A stretch of 63,438 nt of DNA from CAZIPN01 sp964541225. Lineage in GTDB: Bacteria > Actinomycetota > Coriobacteriia > Anaerosomatales > JAAXUF01. Under the pieces are notes generated by a model. That model saw only the letters and a program-made list of their open reading frames with translations. It searched no databases and was not told the DNA's origin. The stretch covers positions 1-63,438 of the forward strand of contig CAZIPN010000011.1 of NCBI GenBank assembly GCA_964541225.1, in the 5' to 3' direction. The translations under genes were made by a program, and so were the position numbers. Of this stretch, positions 35,138 through 42,822 are shown piece by piece (position 1 is the stretch's first letter; each line of letters begins with the position of its first letter).

Positions 35138-36406
35138 TTATGTCAGATCGTCCGGCAGCGCGATATGCCCGGCGACAGCGGTAGCAGCAGCAACGGCAGG
35201 CGAGCCGAGGTAGACCTCGCTCTTGGGATCGCCCATCCGCCCCACGAAGTTGCGATTGGTAGTCGCAAGCGCTCTCTCTCCTGCCGCCAACACTCCCATG
35301 TGCCCGCCGAGGCACGGACCGCAGGTCGGGGTCGAGACCGCGGCGTTCGCGTCGAGGAAGATGTCGAAGAGCCCCTCGTTCATCGCCTGGCGATAGATCG
35401 CCTGCGTGGCCGGGATGACGATCAGGCGAACGCCGGGGTGCACCGTGCGGCCCTTGAGCACCTTGGCTGCGATGCGCAGGTCCTCGATGCGCCCGTTCGT
35501 ACAACTGCCGATAACGACCTGGTCGACGACGACCTCGCGGCTCTCGGCGACTGGACGCGTGTTGCTCGGCAAGTGGGGCCAGGCCACCGTGGGCACGATG
35601 TCGGCGGCGTCGATGTCGTAGACGGCCGCGTACTCGGCGTCTGCATCGCTCGCGTACTCGACCCACTCGCGCTCGGCGCGGCCCGTGAGGTACGCGCGCG
35701 CGGTGTCGTCGACGGCAATGATGCCGTTCTTGCCGCCAGCCTCAATCGCCATGTTGCAGATCGTGAAGCGATCGTCCATGCCCAGGCGCTCGATGGTGTC
35801 ACCAGTGAACTCCATCGACTGGTAGAGCGCGCCATCGACGCCGATCATGCCGATGATGTGCAAGATGATATCCTTGCCGCTCACCCACGGGCCAAGCTCG
35901 CCGGTGACGTTGAACTTGATCGAGGCCGGCACCTTAAACCATGCCTCGCCGGTCGCCATGCCAGCCGCAGCGTCAGTCGATCCGACCCCGGTTGCAAACG
36001 CGCCGAGGGCACCGTACGTGCATGTATGCGAGTCGGCGCCGATGATTACATCGCCCGCGACCACCACACCGCGCTCTGGGAGCAGCGCGTGCTCCACGCC
36101 CATGCAGCCGATCTCGTAGTAGTGCGAGATGTCTTGCTCCCGCGCGAAGTCGCGAACCATCTTGGCCTGCTCGGCACTCTTGATGTCTTTGTTCGGCGTG
36201 TAGTGATCCGGCACCAGCGCGATGCGGGACGGATCCCACACCTTCTCAACGCCGATCTTGGCAAACTCCTTGATCGAAATGGGCGCCGTCACGTCGTTGG
36301 CCAGCACGATGTCGAGCTTGCAGTTCACGAGCTGCCCAGGCTCGACCGAATCCAGCCCTGCATGAGCAGCGAGAATCTTCTCGGTGATAGTCATTGCACG
36401 TGTCAT
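35138..36406 (-). CDS. leuC: 3-isopropylmalate dehydratase large subunit
   Basis: 422 aa, the shorter archaeal-type LeuC class. Aconitase-fold 4Fe-4S ligands are visible in GADSHTCTYGALGAFATGVG, VIGSCTNGRIEDLRIAA and TPTCGPCLGG. ATG 36406 follows GGAGGAC; an internal ATG 12 bases on is a possible alternative. The 230-base gap upstream to leuA contains a weak TTGCTT-N17-TACGCT promoter-like pair. Confidence 0.95.
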   Translation of the reverse strand: MTRAMTITEKILAAHAGLDSVEPGQLVNCKLDIVLANDVTAPISIKEFAKIGVEKVWDPSRIALVPDHYTPNKDIKSAEQAKMVRDFAREQDISHYYEIGCMGVEHALLPERGVVVAGDVIIGADSHTCTYGALGAFATGVGSTDAAAGMATGEAWFKVPASIKFNVTGELGPWVSGKDIILHIIGMIGVDGALYQSMEFTGDTIERLGMDDRFTICNMAIEAGGKNGIIAVDDTARAYLTGRAEREWVEYASDADAEYAAVYDIDAADIVPTVAWPHLPSNTRPVAESREVVVDQVVIGSCTNGRIEDLRIAAKVLKGRTVHPGVRLIVIPATQAIYRQAMNEGLFDIFLDANAAVSTPTCGPCLGGHMGVLAAGERALATTNRNFVGRMGDPKSEVYLGSPAVAAATAVAGHIALPDDLT

Positions 36407-36636
36407 GTAAGTCCTCCAAGTCACTCGCACCCTTCGCGGGCGTCGCACTGATTCGGCGAATCGCTCCGGGCGCGAAAGTCGTAACAGCGTATTGCCGGCC
36501 GAAGTATCAAGCAAGCGACACTCGGGGGCGAGCTAAACGAGCTGAACCCGGTGTGGCGGATTCGGCCTGTCGCGTCGCCCATCGCGTGCTCGGCCAATCT
36601 CGCGCGGCCCAATCGCGAGGTCAGCCGCACTCAACC

Positions 36637-38184
36637 CTACGTCGCCGACACACCGCCAGCCTGCTCTTTGGAAACCAGGAGCCGATTGAGCGCGTTCGTG
36701 TAGGCCTTCGCCGACGCGACGATGATGTCGGAATGCGCGCCTCGGCCGGTGAAGACCTGCCCGTCTTCGGATGTGACGCGGATCGTCACTTCGCCCAGGG
36801 CGTCAATCCCGTGCGTGACAGCCTGCACGCTGAACTCCGAGAGATCATTGGGCACGTCAACGATGCGGTTGATGGCCTTGTACACGGCATCAACGGGACC
36901 GGTTCCGTGACTCGAATCGATGACGTGCTCCCCATCGCGCGCAACGAGTTCGACCGTGGCTGTCGGAATGCCCGGCTCGCCGCCAGTGAACTGCACCTGC
37001 TCGAGATGGTAGATCTCATTGAGCGTGCGCTCACTCTCGCCCACCAACGCTTCCAGATCCTCGTCGTAGACTTCCTTCTTCTTGTCGGCCAGCTCCAGGA
37101 ACGCGGTGTGAACGCGCTCGAACTCCTCGTCCGGCAGTGTGTAGCCCAGCTCCTCGAGCCGATGCCGCAGGGCGTGTCGGCCACTCCGCGCGGTGAGCAC
37201 GATTTCCGAGCCACCCGCGCCAACATCGGCGGGATCGATGATCTCGTAGGTGGAGCGTTCCTTGAGCACGCCATCTTGGTGGATGCCACTGGAGTGCGCG
37301 AACGCGTTGGCGCCAACAATCGCCTTGTTGGGCTGCACTCGAATGCCGGTGATGCTGCTCACCAGCCGAGACGTGCGCACGAACTCCCGCGTGTTGATGT
37401 CGGTTCGCACGTCGCCGAGGAGCGTACCGCGCTGGCGAATCGCCATCACGACCTCCTCCATCGCCGTGTTGCCCGCGCGCTCTCCGAGGCCGTTGATCGT
37501 GCATTCCGCCTGCCGAGCGCCCGCGGCCACGGCCGCCAGCGTGTTCGCCGTCGCCATGCCCAGATCGTTGTGGCAGTGCACCGAGATCGTCACGTCGTCG
37601 ATCCCCGGCACATGCTCCTTGACCCCCGCGATGAGCGCGCCGAACTCGGCAGGAATCGAATAGCCGGTGGTGTCGGGGATGTTGACGACCGTTGCCCCAG
37701 CGGCAACCACGGCCGCGATCATGCGGTAGACGAACTCGGGGTTGGCTCGCCCTGCATCCTCGGCGTAGAACTCGACGTCGCCGACAAGACCGCGCGCGTG
37801 CTTGACCGCGGCGACGGCGCGCTCGACGGCCTCGTCTTCGGAGATGCGCAGCTTGTCGCGCAGATGGCTTTCGCTCACGCCGATGCCGGTGTGGATGCGC
37901 GGACGCTTCGCGGTCGAAAGAGCGTCGGCGGCCACGTCGATGTCTTTGATCACGGCCCGAGACAGGCCGCACACAACGGCAGCGTCGCCTACTTCGGCGC
38001 CAATGCGCCGCACGCTCTCGAAATCGCCGGGACTCGAGATCGGAAAGCCGGCCTCGATCACATCGACGCCCAAGCGCACGAGCTGTCGTGCGATCTCGAG
38101 CTTCTCCTCGGTGTTCATGGACGCGCCCGGCGATTGTTCGCCGTCTCGCAAGGTCGTATCGAAGATGTAGACTTTCTCGCTCAT
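36637..38184 (-). CDS. leuA: 2-isopropylmalate synthase
   Basis: 515 aa LeuA type 1. KVYIFDTTLRDGEQSPGAS, DVIEAGFPISSPGDFE, EFYAEDAGRANPEF, SVHCHNDLGMATANTLAA and INGLGERAGNTAMEEVVM form the catalytic barrel; the C-terminal regulatory domain (about 390-515) should sense leucine. Strong GGAGGAGTCCTC precedes the ATG. The 209 bases upstream contain a small ORF and two hairpins that could form an attenuator. Confidence 0.96.
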   Translation of the reverse strand: MSEKVYIFDTTLRDGEQSPGASMNTEEKLEIARQLVRLGVDVIEAGFPISSPGDFESVRRIGAEVGDAAVVCGLSRAVIKDIDVAADALSTAKRPRIHTGIGVSESHLRDKLRISEDEAVERAVAAVKHARGLVGDVEFYAEDAGRANPEFVYRMIAAVVAAGATVVNIPDTTGYSIPAEFGALIAGVKEHVPGIDDVTISVHCHNDLGMATANTLAAVAAGARQAECTINGLGERAGNTAMEEVVMAIRQRGTLLGDVRTDINTREFVRTSRLVSSITGIRVQPNKAIVGANAFAHSSGIHQDGVLKERSTYEIIDPADVGAGGSEIVLTARSGRHALRHRLEELGYTLPDEEFERVHTAFLELADKKKEVYDEDLEALVGESERTLNEIYHLEQVQFTGGEPGIPTATVELVARDGEHVIDSSHGTGPVDAVYKAINRIVDVPNDLSEFSVQAVTHGIDALGEVTIRVTSEDGQVFTGRGAHSDIIVASAKAYTNALNRLLVSKEQAGGVSAT

Positions 38185-38230
38185 GAGGACTCCTCCGTCC
38201 GGATGTAACGGTCGCTCGATCCGTGGCGGG

Positions 38231-38260
38231 GCCGACGGCCTCTAGGCGAGGCGCGTCGGC
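38231..38260 (-). promoter_or_regulatory. Strong hairpin in the leuA leader
   Basis: GCCGACG pairs with CGTCGGC, and inside it GCCTC with GAGGC, giving a long GC-rich hairpin 47 bases before leuA. It overlaps the end of a 48-codon ORF. No T-tract follows. A second perfect hairpin CCGCAGG/CCTGCGG lies at 38322-38340. Confidence 0.5.
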
Positions 38261-38388
38261 GAGATAAGTCGCTCGCGAAACAGCAAGCCGAATAGCACGT
38301 CCGCCGCGCGCACCATGATCCCCGCAGGAACTCCCTGCGGCGTCGCGGCCACTCGGCAACCATCGTGATTGTGCACTCGGCGTGTCAT
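38242..38388 (-). CDS. Possible leader ORF upstream of leuA (48 codons)
   Basis: ATG 38388 lies five bases after the serA stop, with GAGGAG immediately before it (spacing is shorter than ideal). The product starts MTRRVHNHDGCRV; five of its last 17 residues are Leu, written with five different Leu codons (CTA, TTG, CTG, CTT, CTC), and its stop lies inside a strong hairpin. That resembles attenuator leader peptides, but the Leu codons are not consecutive. It may be chance. Confidence 0.25.
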   Translation of the reverse strand: MTRRVHNHDGCRVAATPQGVPAGIMVRAADVLFGLLFRERLISPTRLA

Positions 38389-38393
38389 CTCCT

Positions 38394-39977
38394 CTACAGC
38401 TCCACGTACCATGCGCTCTCGACATCCAAGCTTTCCGAAATGCGCGCCAGCGTCTCAGCCGACAGCGACGAGTCAAGGTTGAGCCCCATCAGCGCGGTGC
38501 CACCAGCCTCCATGCGGCCGACATCCATGGTCGCGATGTTGACCTCGGCCTCGCCGATGATCGTTCCGATCTTGCCGATAACGCCGGGCCGGTCCTTATA
38601 CAGGAAGAACGCCATATTCTTGCTGGGCGCCATGTCGAGTTCGTAGCCGAGCAGCGACACAATCCTCGGCTGGTCCCTCTTGCCGAGAAGCGCCGCGCCG
38701 ATCTCGATCTTGCCACCTGGAGTGACCGCGCGAAGCACCAGCAGCGAGACGTAGTCGTGCGTTTCCGGGCGCTTGGTCTCCGTGATCGAGATGCCCCGCT
38801 GCTCGGCGAAGTACTCGGCGTTGACGAAGTTCACGCCCTCGTCGCTGACCCGTGTGAGCAGGCCTTTGACAGCTGCAGTGCGCACGATGCGTGTGTCGTC
38901 CTCGGCGAGTGCGCCGATCGTGAGCACATCGAGTTCCTCTACGCCGCTTGCGATCTGCGCAAGCATGCTGCCGAGATCCTGCGCCAGATCGATGAACGGG
39001 CCGACCTTCTCCATGACCTCTGGTGGCACCGGCGCGACGTTGACGGCGGTCGGCACCATGCGGCCCTCCAGGCCCAGCGACACATACTCGGCGATCTGCT
39101 CGCCCGCGCGATCCTGCGCCTCAGACGTCGACGCGCCCAGGTGAGGCGTGAGCACCACGGTGTCGAACTCGATGAGCTCAGAGTCCGTACACGGCTCAAC
39201 CTCAAAGACATCGATACCGGCACCAGCCACCTTGCCACTTCTGATCGCGTCGGCAAGCGCGGGGATCTGATAGATGCCCCCGCGTGCGGTGTTGACGAGC
39301 CGCACACCGTCCTTCATCTTGGCGAACTGCTCGGCGCCGAACATGCCGATGGTGTCCTTGGTCTTGGGCAGGTGCACCGTGATGAAGTCGGCCTGGGGCA
39401 GCAGTTCGTCGACGGAGTCAAAGAGCGTCACGCCCATCTTCGCAGCGCGCTCCTCAGACGTGTAGGGATCGTAGGCGATGAGGTTCATCCCGAAACCGCG
39501 AGCGCGCTCGGCGACAAGGGAGCCAATGCGCCCGAGCCCGACGATCGCGAGCGTCTTCTCGTACAGCTCGGTGCCCGTGAACTTGGAGCGCTCCCACTTG
39601 CCGGCATGCATCGACGTGTTGGCCTGTGCCGTCTTGCGAGCCACCGCCAGGATGAGCGCCATGGTCTGCTCGGCGGCGGAGACGATGTTTGACGTCGGCG
39701 CGTTGCAGACGATCACGCCGCGCTCAGTGGCGGCTTCGACGTCAACGTTGTCGACCCCGACGCCTGCGCGTCCGATGATCTTGAGGTTCGTGCCCGCTTC
39801 AATGACCTCACGAGTGGCGCGCGTCGCCGAGCGCACGATGAGCGCGTCGTAGGCGCCAATCTCGGCAACGAGAGTCTCTGGTGTCAGATCGGTCTTCACA
39901 TCGACATCGAACTTGCCCTTGAGCAGTTCGATGCCGGCATCGGCGATCTTCTCGGCGACCAGTACCTTCATGTGCAT
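38394..39977 (-). CDS. serA: D-3-phosphoglycerate dehydrogenase
   Basis: 527 aa long-form SerA: substrate domain, NAD domain (AIVGLGRIGSLVAERARGFG), RAGVGVDNVDVEAATERG, catalytic HLPKTKDT, an allosteric substrate-binding domain (about 320-450) and a C-terminal ACT domain (IGKIGTIIGEAEVNIATMDVGR) for serine control. First committed step to serine. Start 39977 or the Met two codons later; its RBS overlaps the stop of the aminotransferase gene upstream. Confidence 0.96.
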   Translation of the reverse strand: MHMKVLVAEKIADAGIELLKGKFDVDVKTDLTPETLVAEIGAYDALIVRSATRATREVIEAGTNLKIIGRAGVGVDNVDVEAATERGVIVCNAPTSNIVSAAEQTMALILAVARKTAQANTSMHAGKWERSKFTGTELYEKTLAIVGLGRIGSLVAERARGFGMNLIAYDPYTSEERAAKMGVTLFDSVDELLPQADFITVHLPKTKDTIGMFGAEQFAKMKDGVRLVNTARGGIYQIPALADAIRSGKVAGAGIDVFEVEPCTDSELIEFDTVVLTPHLGASTSEAQDRAGEQIAEYVSLGLEGRMVPTAVNVAPVPPEVMEKVGPFIDLAQDLGSMLAQIASGVEELDVLTIGALAEDDTRIVRTAAVKGLLTRVSDEGVNFVNAEYFAEQRGISITETKRPETHDYVSLLVLRAVTPGGKIEIGAALLGKRDQPRIVSLLGYELDMAPSKNMAFFLYKDRPGVIGKIGTIIGEAEVNIATMDVGRMEAGGTALMGLNLDSSLSAETLARISESLDVESAWYVEL

Positions 39978-39980
39978 GCC

Positions 39981-41126
39981 CTACCCTTCCATGAAGACGG
40001 TTTCGGCCGCCTTGATTCCGGCGCCGCGCTCGAAGGAGTAGCCGAGTTCGGCGAGCGTCATCTCCAGAGCGGCCAGCGTCACGATGATGTCGAACGGCCC
40101 GAAGTAGCCGAGATGCCCGATGCGGAATATCTTGCCGGCGTAGTCGTCCTGGCCACCGGCGATCGTGACACCATGCTTGTCCTTGAGGATCTTGACGATC
40201 GCCTTGCCGTCGATGCCCTCGGGAACCCACACGGGCGTCACCGCGCTGCCGCGACCTTCCGGCGGGGCGAAGAGCGTGAGCTCCAGCGCCTCGCACCCTT
40301 TGCGGGTGGCCTCGGCCAGACGAGAATGGCGGGCGATCGTGTTCTCGATGCCCTCCTCCTCGATCATCTTCAGCGAATCGTTCAGGCCGAGCACCAGCGT
40401 GACGGCGGGCGTGAACGGGGTGGTGTCCTTGGCGATGCTCTTCTTGTACTTCATCCAGTCGAAGTAGTACTTGGGCAGAGTCGAGCGCTCATAGGCCCGC
40501 CATGCCTTGGGCGAAACGCTGCACGCGGCCAGACCTGGCGGCAGCATCAGACCCTTCTGCGAGCCCGTCATGACCACGTCCAGGCCCCACTCATCGGTCT
40601 TGCACTCGACCGCGCCGATACCGGTGATCGAGTCGACGATGAGCACCACATCTTCGTATGGCCGCACGATCTCGCCGATCGCCTTCACGTCGTTGAGCAC
40701 GCCGGAGCTGGTCTCGGACTGCGTAACGATGACGCCGCGCGCCTCGGGGTGCTCGGCAAGCGCTGCGGCGACGTCGGCAGGCTTGACGACCTCAGTCCAG
40801 GCGTAGGACAGGTCGATCACGTTCAGCCCATAGACCTCGGCAATCTGCTTCTGCCGGTCGCCGAACTTCCCGTTGCGACACACGATGACCGTGTCGCCCG
40901 CCGAGAAGCAGTTGACGATGGCCGACTCCATGACCCCCGTGCCAGACGCGGCGAAGAGCAGCACATCACTCTCGGTCTGGAAGACGTACTTGAGTCCCTT
41001 GATCGACTCGGCAAACGCTGCCGAGAAATCCGGGGTGCGGTGGTGAATGATGGGTTTGGCCATGGCGAGCATGACCTCGGCTGGGACCGGGGTCGGCCCT
41101 GGCGTCATCAGATACTTCTTTTGCAT
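39981..41126 (-). CDS. Class V aminotransferase (serine-pyruvate/alanine-glyoxylate type; likely serine pathway)
   Basis: 381 aa. Begins KKYLMTPGPTPVPAEVM with the usual family start; LLFAASGTGVMESAIVN, TQSETSSGVLNDV, IVDSITGIGAVE and the PLP lysine in MTGSQKGLMLPPGLA follow. Annotated relatives are called serine-pyruvate or alanine-glyoxylate aminotransferases. Because it is three bases upstream of serA in one unit, I infer that it transaminates phosphohydroxypyruvate, replacing SerC. No serB is visible in the window. Confidence 0.88.
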   Translation of the reverse strand: MQKKYLMTPGPTPVPAEVMLAMAKPIIHHRTPDFSAAFAESIKGLKYVFQTESDVLLFAASGTGVMESAIVNCFSAGDTVIVCRNGKFGDRQKQIAEVYGLNVIDLSYAWTEVVKPADVAAALAEHPEARGVIVTQSETSSGVLNDVKAIGEIVRPYEDVVLIVDSITGIGAVECKTDEWGLDVVMTGSQKGLMLPPGLAACSVSPKAWRAYERSTLPKYYFDWMKYKKSIAKDTTPFTPAVTLVLGLNDSLKMIEEEGIENTIARHSRLAEATRKGCEALELTLFAPPEGRGSAVTPVWVPEGIDGKAIVKILKDKHGVTIAGGQDDYAGKIFRIGHLGYFGPFDIIVTLAALEMTLAELGYSFERGAGIKAAETVFMEG

Positions 41127-41188
41127 GTGGTGCTCTCCTTACAGTCCAGGCATTTCTTCAGGCTATGAACTCCGGCAGTAGTGCGACC

Positions 41189-42187
41189 TCACGCGTCCTT
41201 CTGAATCCAGGAGAACATCGAGCGCAGCTCGGCACCGACCTCTTCTACGTAGGCCTCGGCGTGGATCTTGCGCATCGACTTGAAGTAGGGCTGGCCAGCC
41301 TTGTTCTCAAGAATCCAGTCGCGGGCGAAGCCGCCGGACTGAATGTTGTAGAGCACCTCGGCCATGACCTCGCGAGTCTCGTCAGTGATGATCTTGGGGC
41401 CCGTGTAGTAGTCGCCGTACTCGGCGGTGTTCGATATCGAGTCGCGCATCTTGGCCATGCCGCCCTCGAACATGAGATCAACGATGAGCTTGACTTCGTG
41501 CAGGCACTCGAAGTACGCGATTTCGGGCTGGTAGCCGGCCTCAACCAGCGTGTCGAACCCGGCCTGGATCAGGTGGGTCAGCCCGCCACACAGCACAACC
41601 TGCTCGCCAAAGAGATCGGTCTCGGTCTCCTCGGCAAACGTGGTCTCGATCACGCCAGCACGCGCTCCGCCGATGCCCCACGCATACGAGAGCGCCAGCT
41701 CCTTGGCCTTGCCCGATGCATCCTGGTGCACCGCGATGAGATCCGGCACGCCGGAGCCTTCGGTGTAGACGCGACGCACCATGTGGCCTGGGCCTTTCGG
41801 CGCGATCATGATGACGTCGACGTCTTCGGGCGGCTCGATCGCGTCGAAGCGGATGTTGAAGCCGTGTGCGAACGCGAGTGCCTTGCCCTCGCTCATCGAC
41901 TCGTGGATCTCGCTGTAGTATGTGTGTGCTTGCGTCTCATCAGGGGTCAGGATCATGACGAGATCGGCCTCGGCCGCCGCCTCGCGCACGGTGAGCACCT
42001 TGAGCCCAGCTTCCTTGGCCTTCTCGGCACTCTTCGAGCCGGGCCGCAGCCCCACGCGGACATCAACGCCGGAATCGTGCAGGTTCAGAGCGTGCGCGTG
42101 ACCTTGGCTTCCGTAGCCGATGATCGCGACCTTCTTACCCTTGATGATTTCCGGGTCGCAGTCGCTCTCGTAATAGATCGTCGCCAT
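41189..42187 (-). CDS. ilvC: Ketol-acid reductoisomerase (class I)
   Basis: 332 aa. MATIYYESDCDPEIIKGK, the NADP loop GYGSQGHAHALNLHDSGV, APKGPGHMVRR and FAEETETDLFGEQ (metal Asp/Glu) are diagnostic. ATG 42187 has GAGGGAAGG upstream. The frame stays open 46 codons further, through a tandem repeat, to an ATG/GTG at 42325, but that extension is unlike IlvC and I do not include it. Confidence 0.96.
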   Translation of the reverse strand: MATIYYESDCDPEIIKGKKVAIIGYGSQGHAHALNLHDSGVDVRVGLRPGSKSAEKAKEAGLKVLTVREAAAEADLVMILTPDETQAHTYYSEIHESMSEGKALAFAHGFNIRFDAIEPPEDVDVIMIAPKGPGHMVRRVYTEGSGVPDLIAVHQDASGKAKELALSYAWGIGGARAGVIETTFAEETETDLFGEQVVLCGGLTHLIQAGFDTLVEAGYQPEIAYFECLHEVKLIVDLMFEGGMAKMRDSISNTAEYGDYYTGPKIITDETREVMAEVLYNIQSGGFARDWILENKAGQPYFKSMRKIHAEAYVEEVGAELRSMFSWIQKDA

Positions 42188-42214
42188 GTGTAAATCGCCT
42201 TCCCTCTCGAAGAA

Positions 42215-42330
42215 ACGTGCTCTGCCTGTCACTGCAAGATGTGCCTGTCTTGTCACCGCGAGACGTGCTTTGCCTGTCACTGCAAAGCGTGACTGCTTGC
42301 CACCGTGGGACTGCCTGTTTGTCACTGCGC
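42215..42330. repeat. Degenerate 24-base tandem repeat between ilvN and ilvC
   Basis: Five units on the plus strand: 42215-42238, 42239-42262, 42263-42286 (24 bases each), 42287-42308 and 42309-42330 (22 each). Shared core TGCCTGTCACTGC with substitutions. The last unit overlaps the ilvN stop. Confidence 0.75.
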
Positions 42331-42822
42331 GTTCGATGTGCCCTCTCGCGAACCACGCGAGAGCGCGATTTTGCCCGTGCGAGCTAGTTCCTTGATCCCG
42401 TAGCCCCTGAACAGATCCTCCATCGCCTGGATCTTGTCGGCCGAGCCGGTCGCCTCGATCATGAGCGAGTTGCGCCCGACATCGACCACTTTGGCTCGAA
42501 ACACATTTGCGATCTCGATGATCTCGTGACGCTTCTCGGATGCCGCGTTGATCTTGAAGAGCACCAGCTCGCGATCGATTGACTCGGCGGGATCGAGATC
42601 CTGGATCTTGATCACGTTGATGAGCTTGTGGAGCTGCTTGGTGATCTGTTCGAGCGGCGTGTCCTCGGCGCTGACCACGATCGTGATGCGCGACAGCGTT
42701 TCGTCCTCGGTCGGACCCACCGCCAGCGAATCGATGTTGAAGCCGCGGCGCGCGAACAGCGACGTGACGCGCGTGAGTACGCCCGGCTTGTTCTCCACGA
42801 GCACCGAAAGTGTGTGAGTCAT
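42322..42822 (-). CDS. ilvN: Acetolactate synthase small (regulatory) subunit
   Basis: 166 aa. N-terminal ACT domain HTLSVLVENKPGVLTRVTSLFARRGFNIDSL binds valine in relatives (pieces: VENKPGVLTRV, RRGFNIDSLAVG); a second ACT-like domain follows (ELVLFKINA, ATGSADKIQAMEDLFRGYGI). It starts one base after the ilvB stop, with GGAGG in the ilvB 3' end. Gives feedback control to IlvB. Confidence 0.96.
   Translation of the reverse strand: MTHTLSVLVENKPGVLTRVTSLFARRGFNIDSLAVGPTEDETLSRITIVVSAEDTPLEQITKQLHKLINVIKIQDLDPAESIDRELVLFKINAASEKRHEIIEIANVFRAKVVDVGRNSLMIEATGSADKIQAMEDLFRGYGIKELARTGKIALSRGSREGTSNAQ

Noticed and set aside
36394..38208. Long rightward open frame (604 codons) opposite leuA
   Set aside because: High-GC antisense shadow: leuA on the other strand has full homology, and this frame has no recognisable domain or RBS. 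The same applies to rightward frames at 6949-8364, 9994-11736 and 11822-13087.
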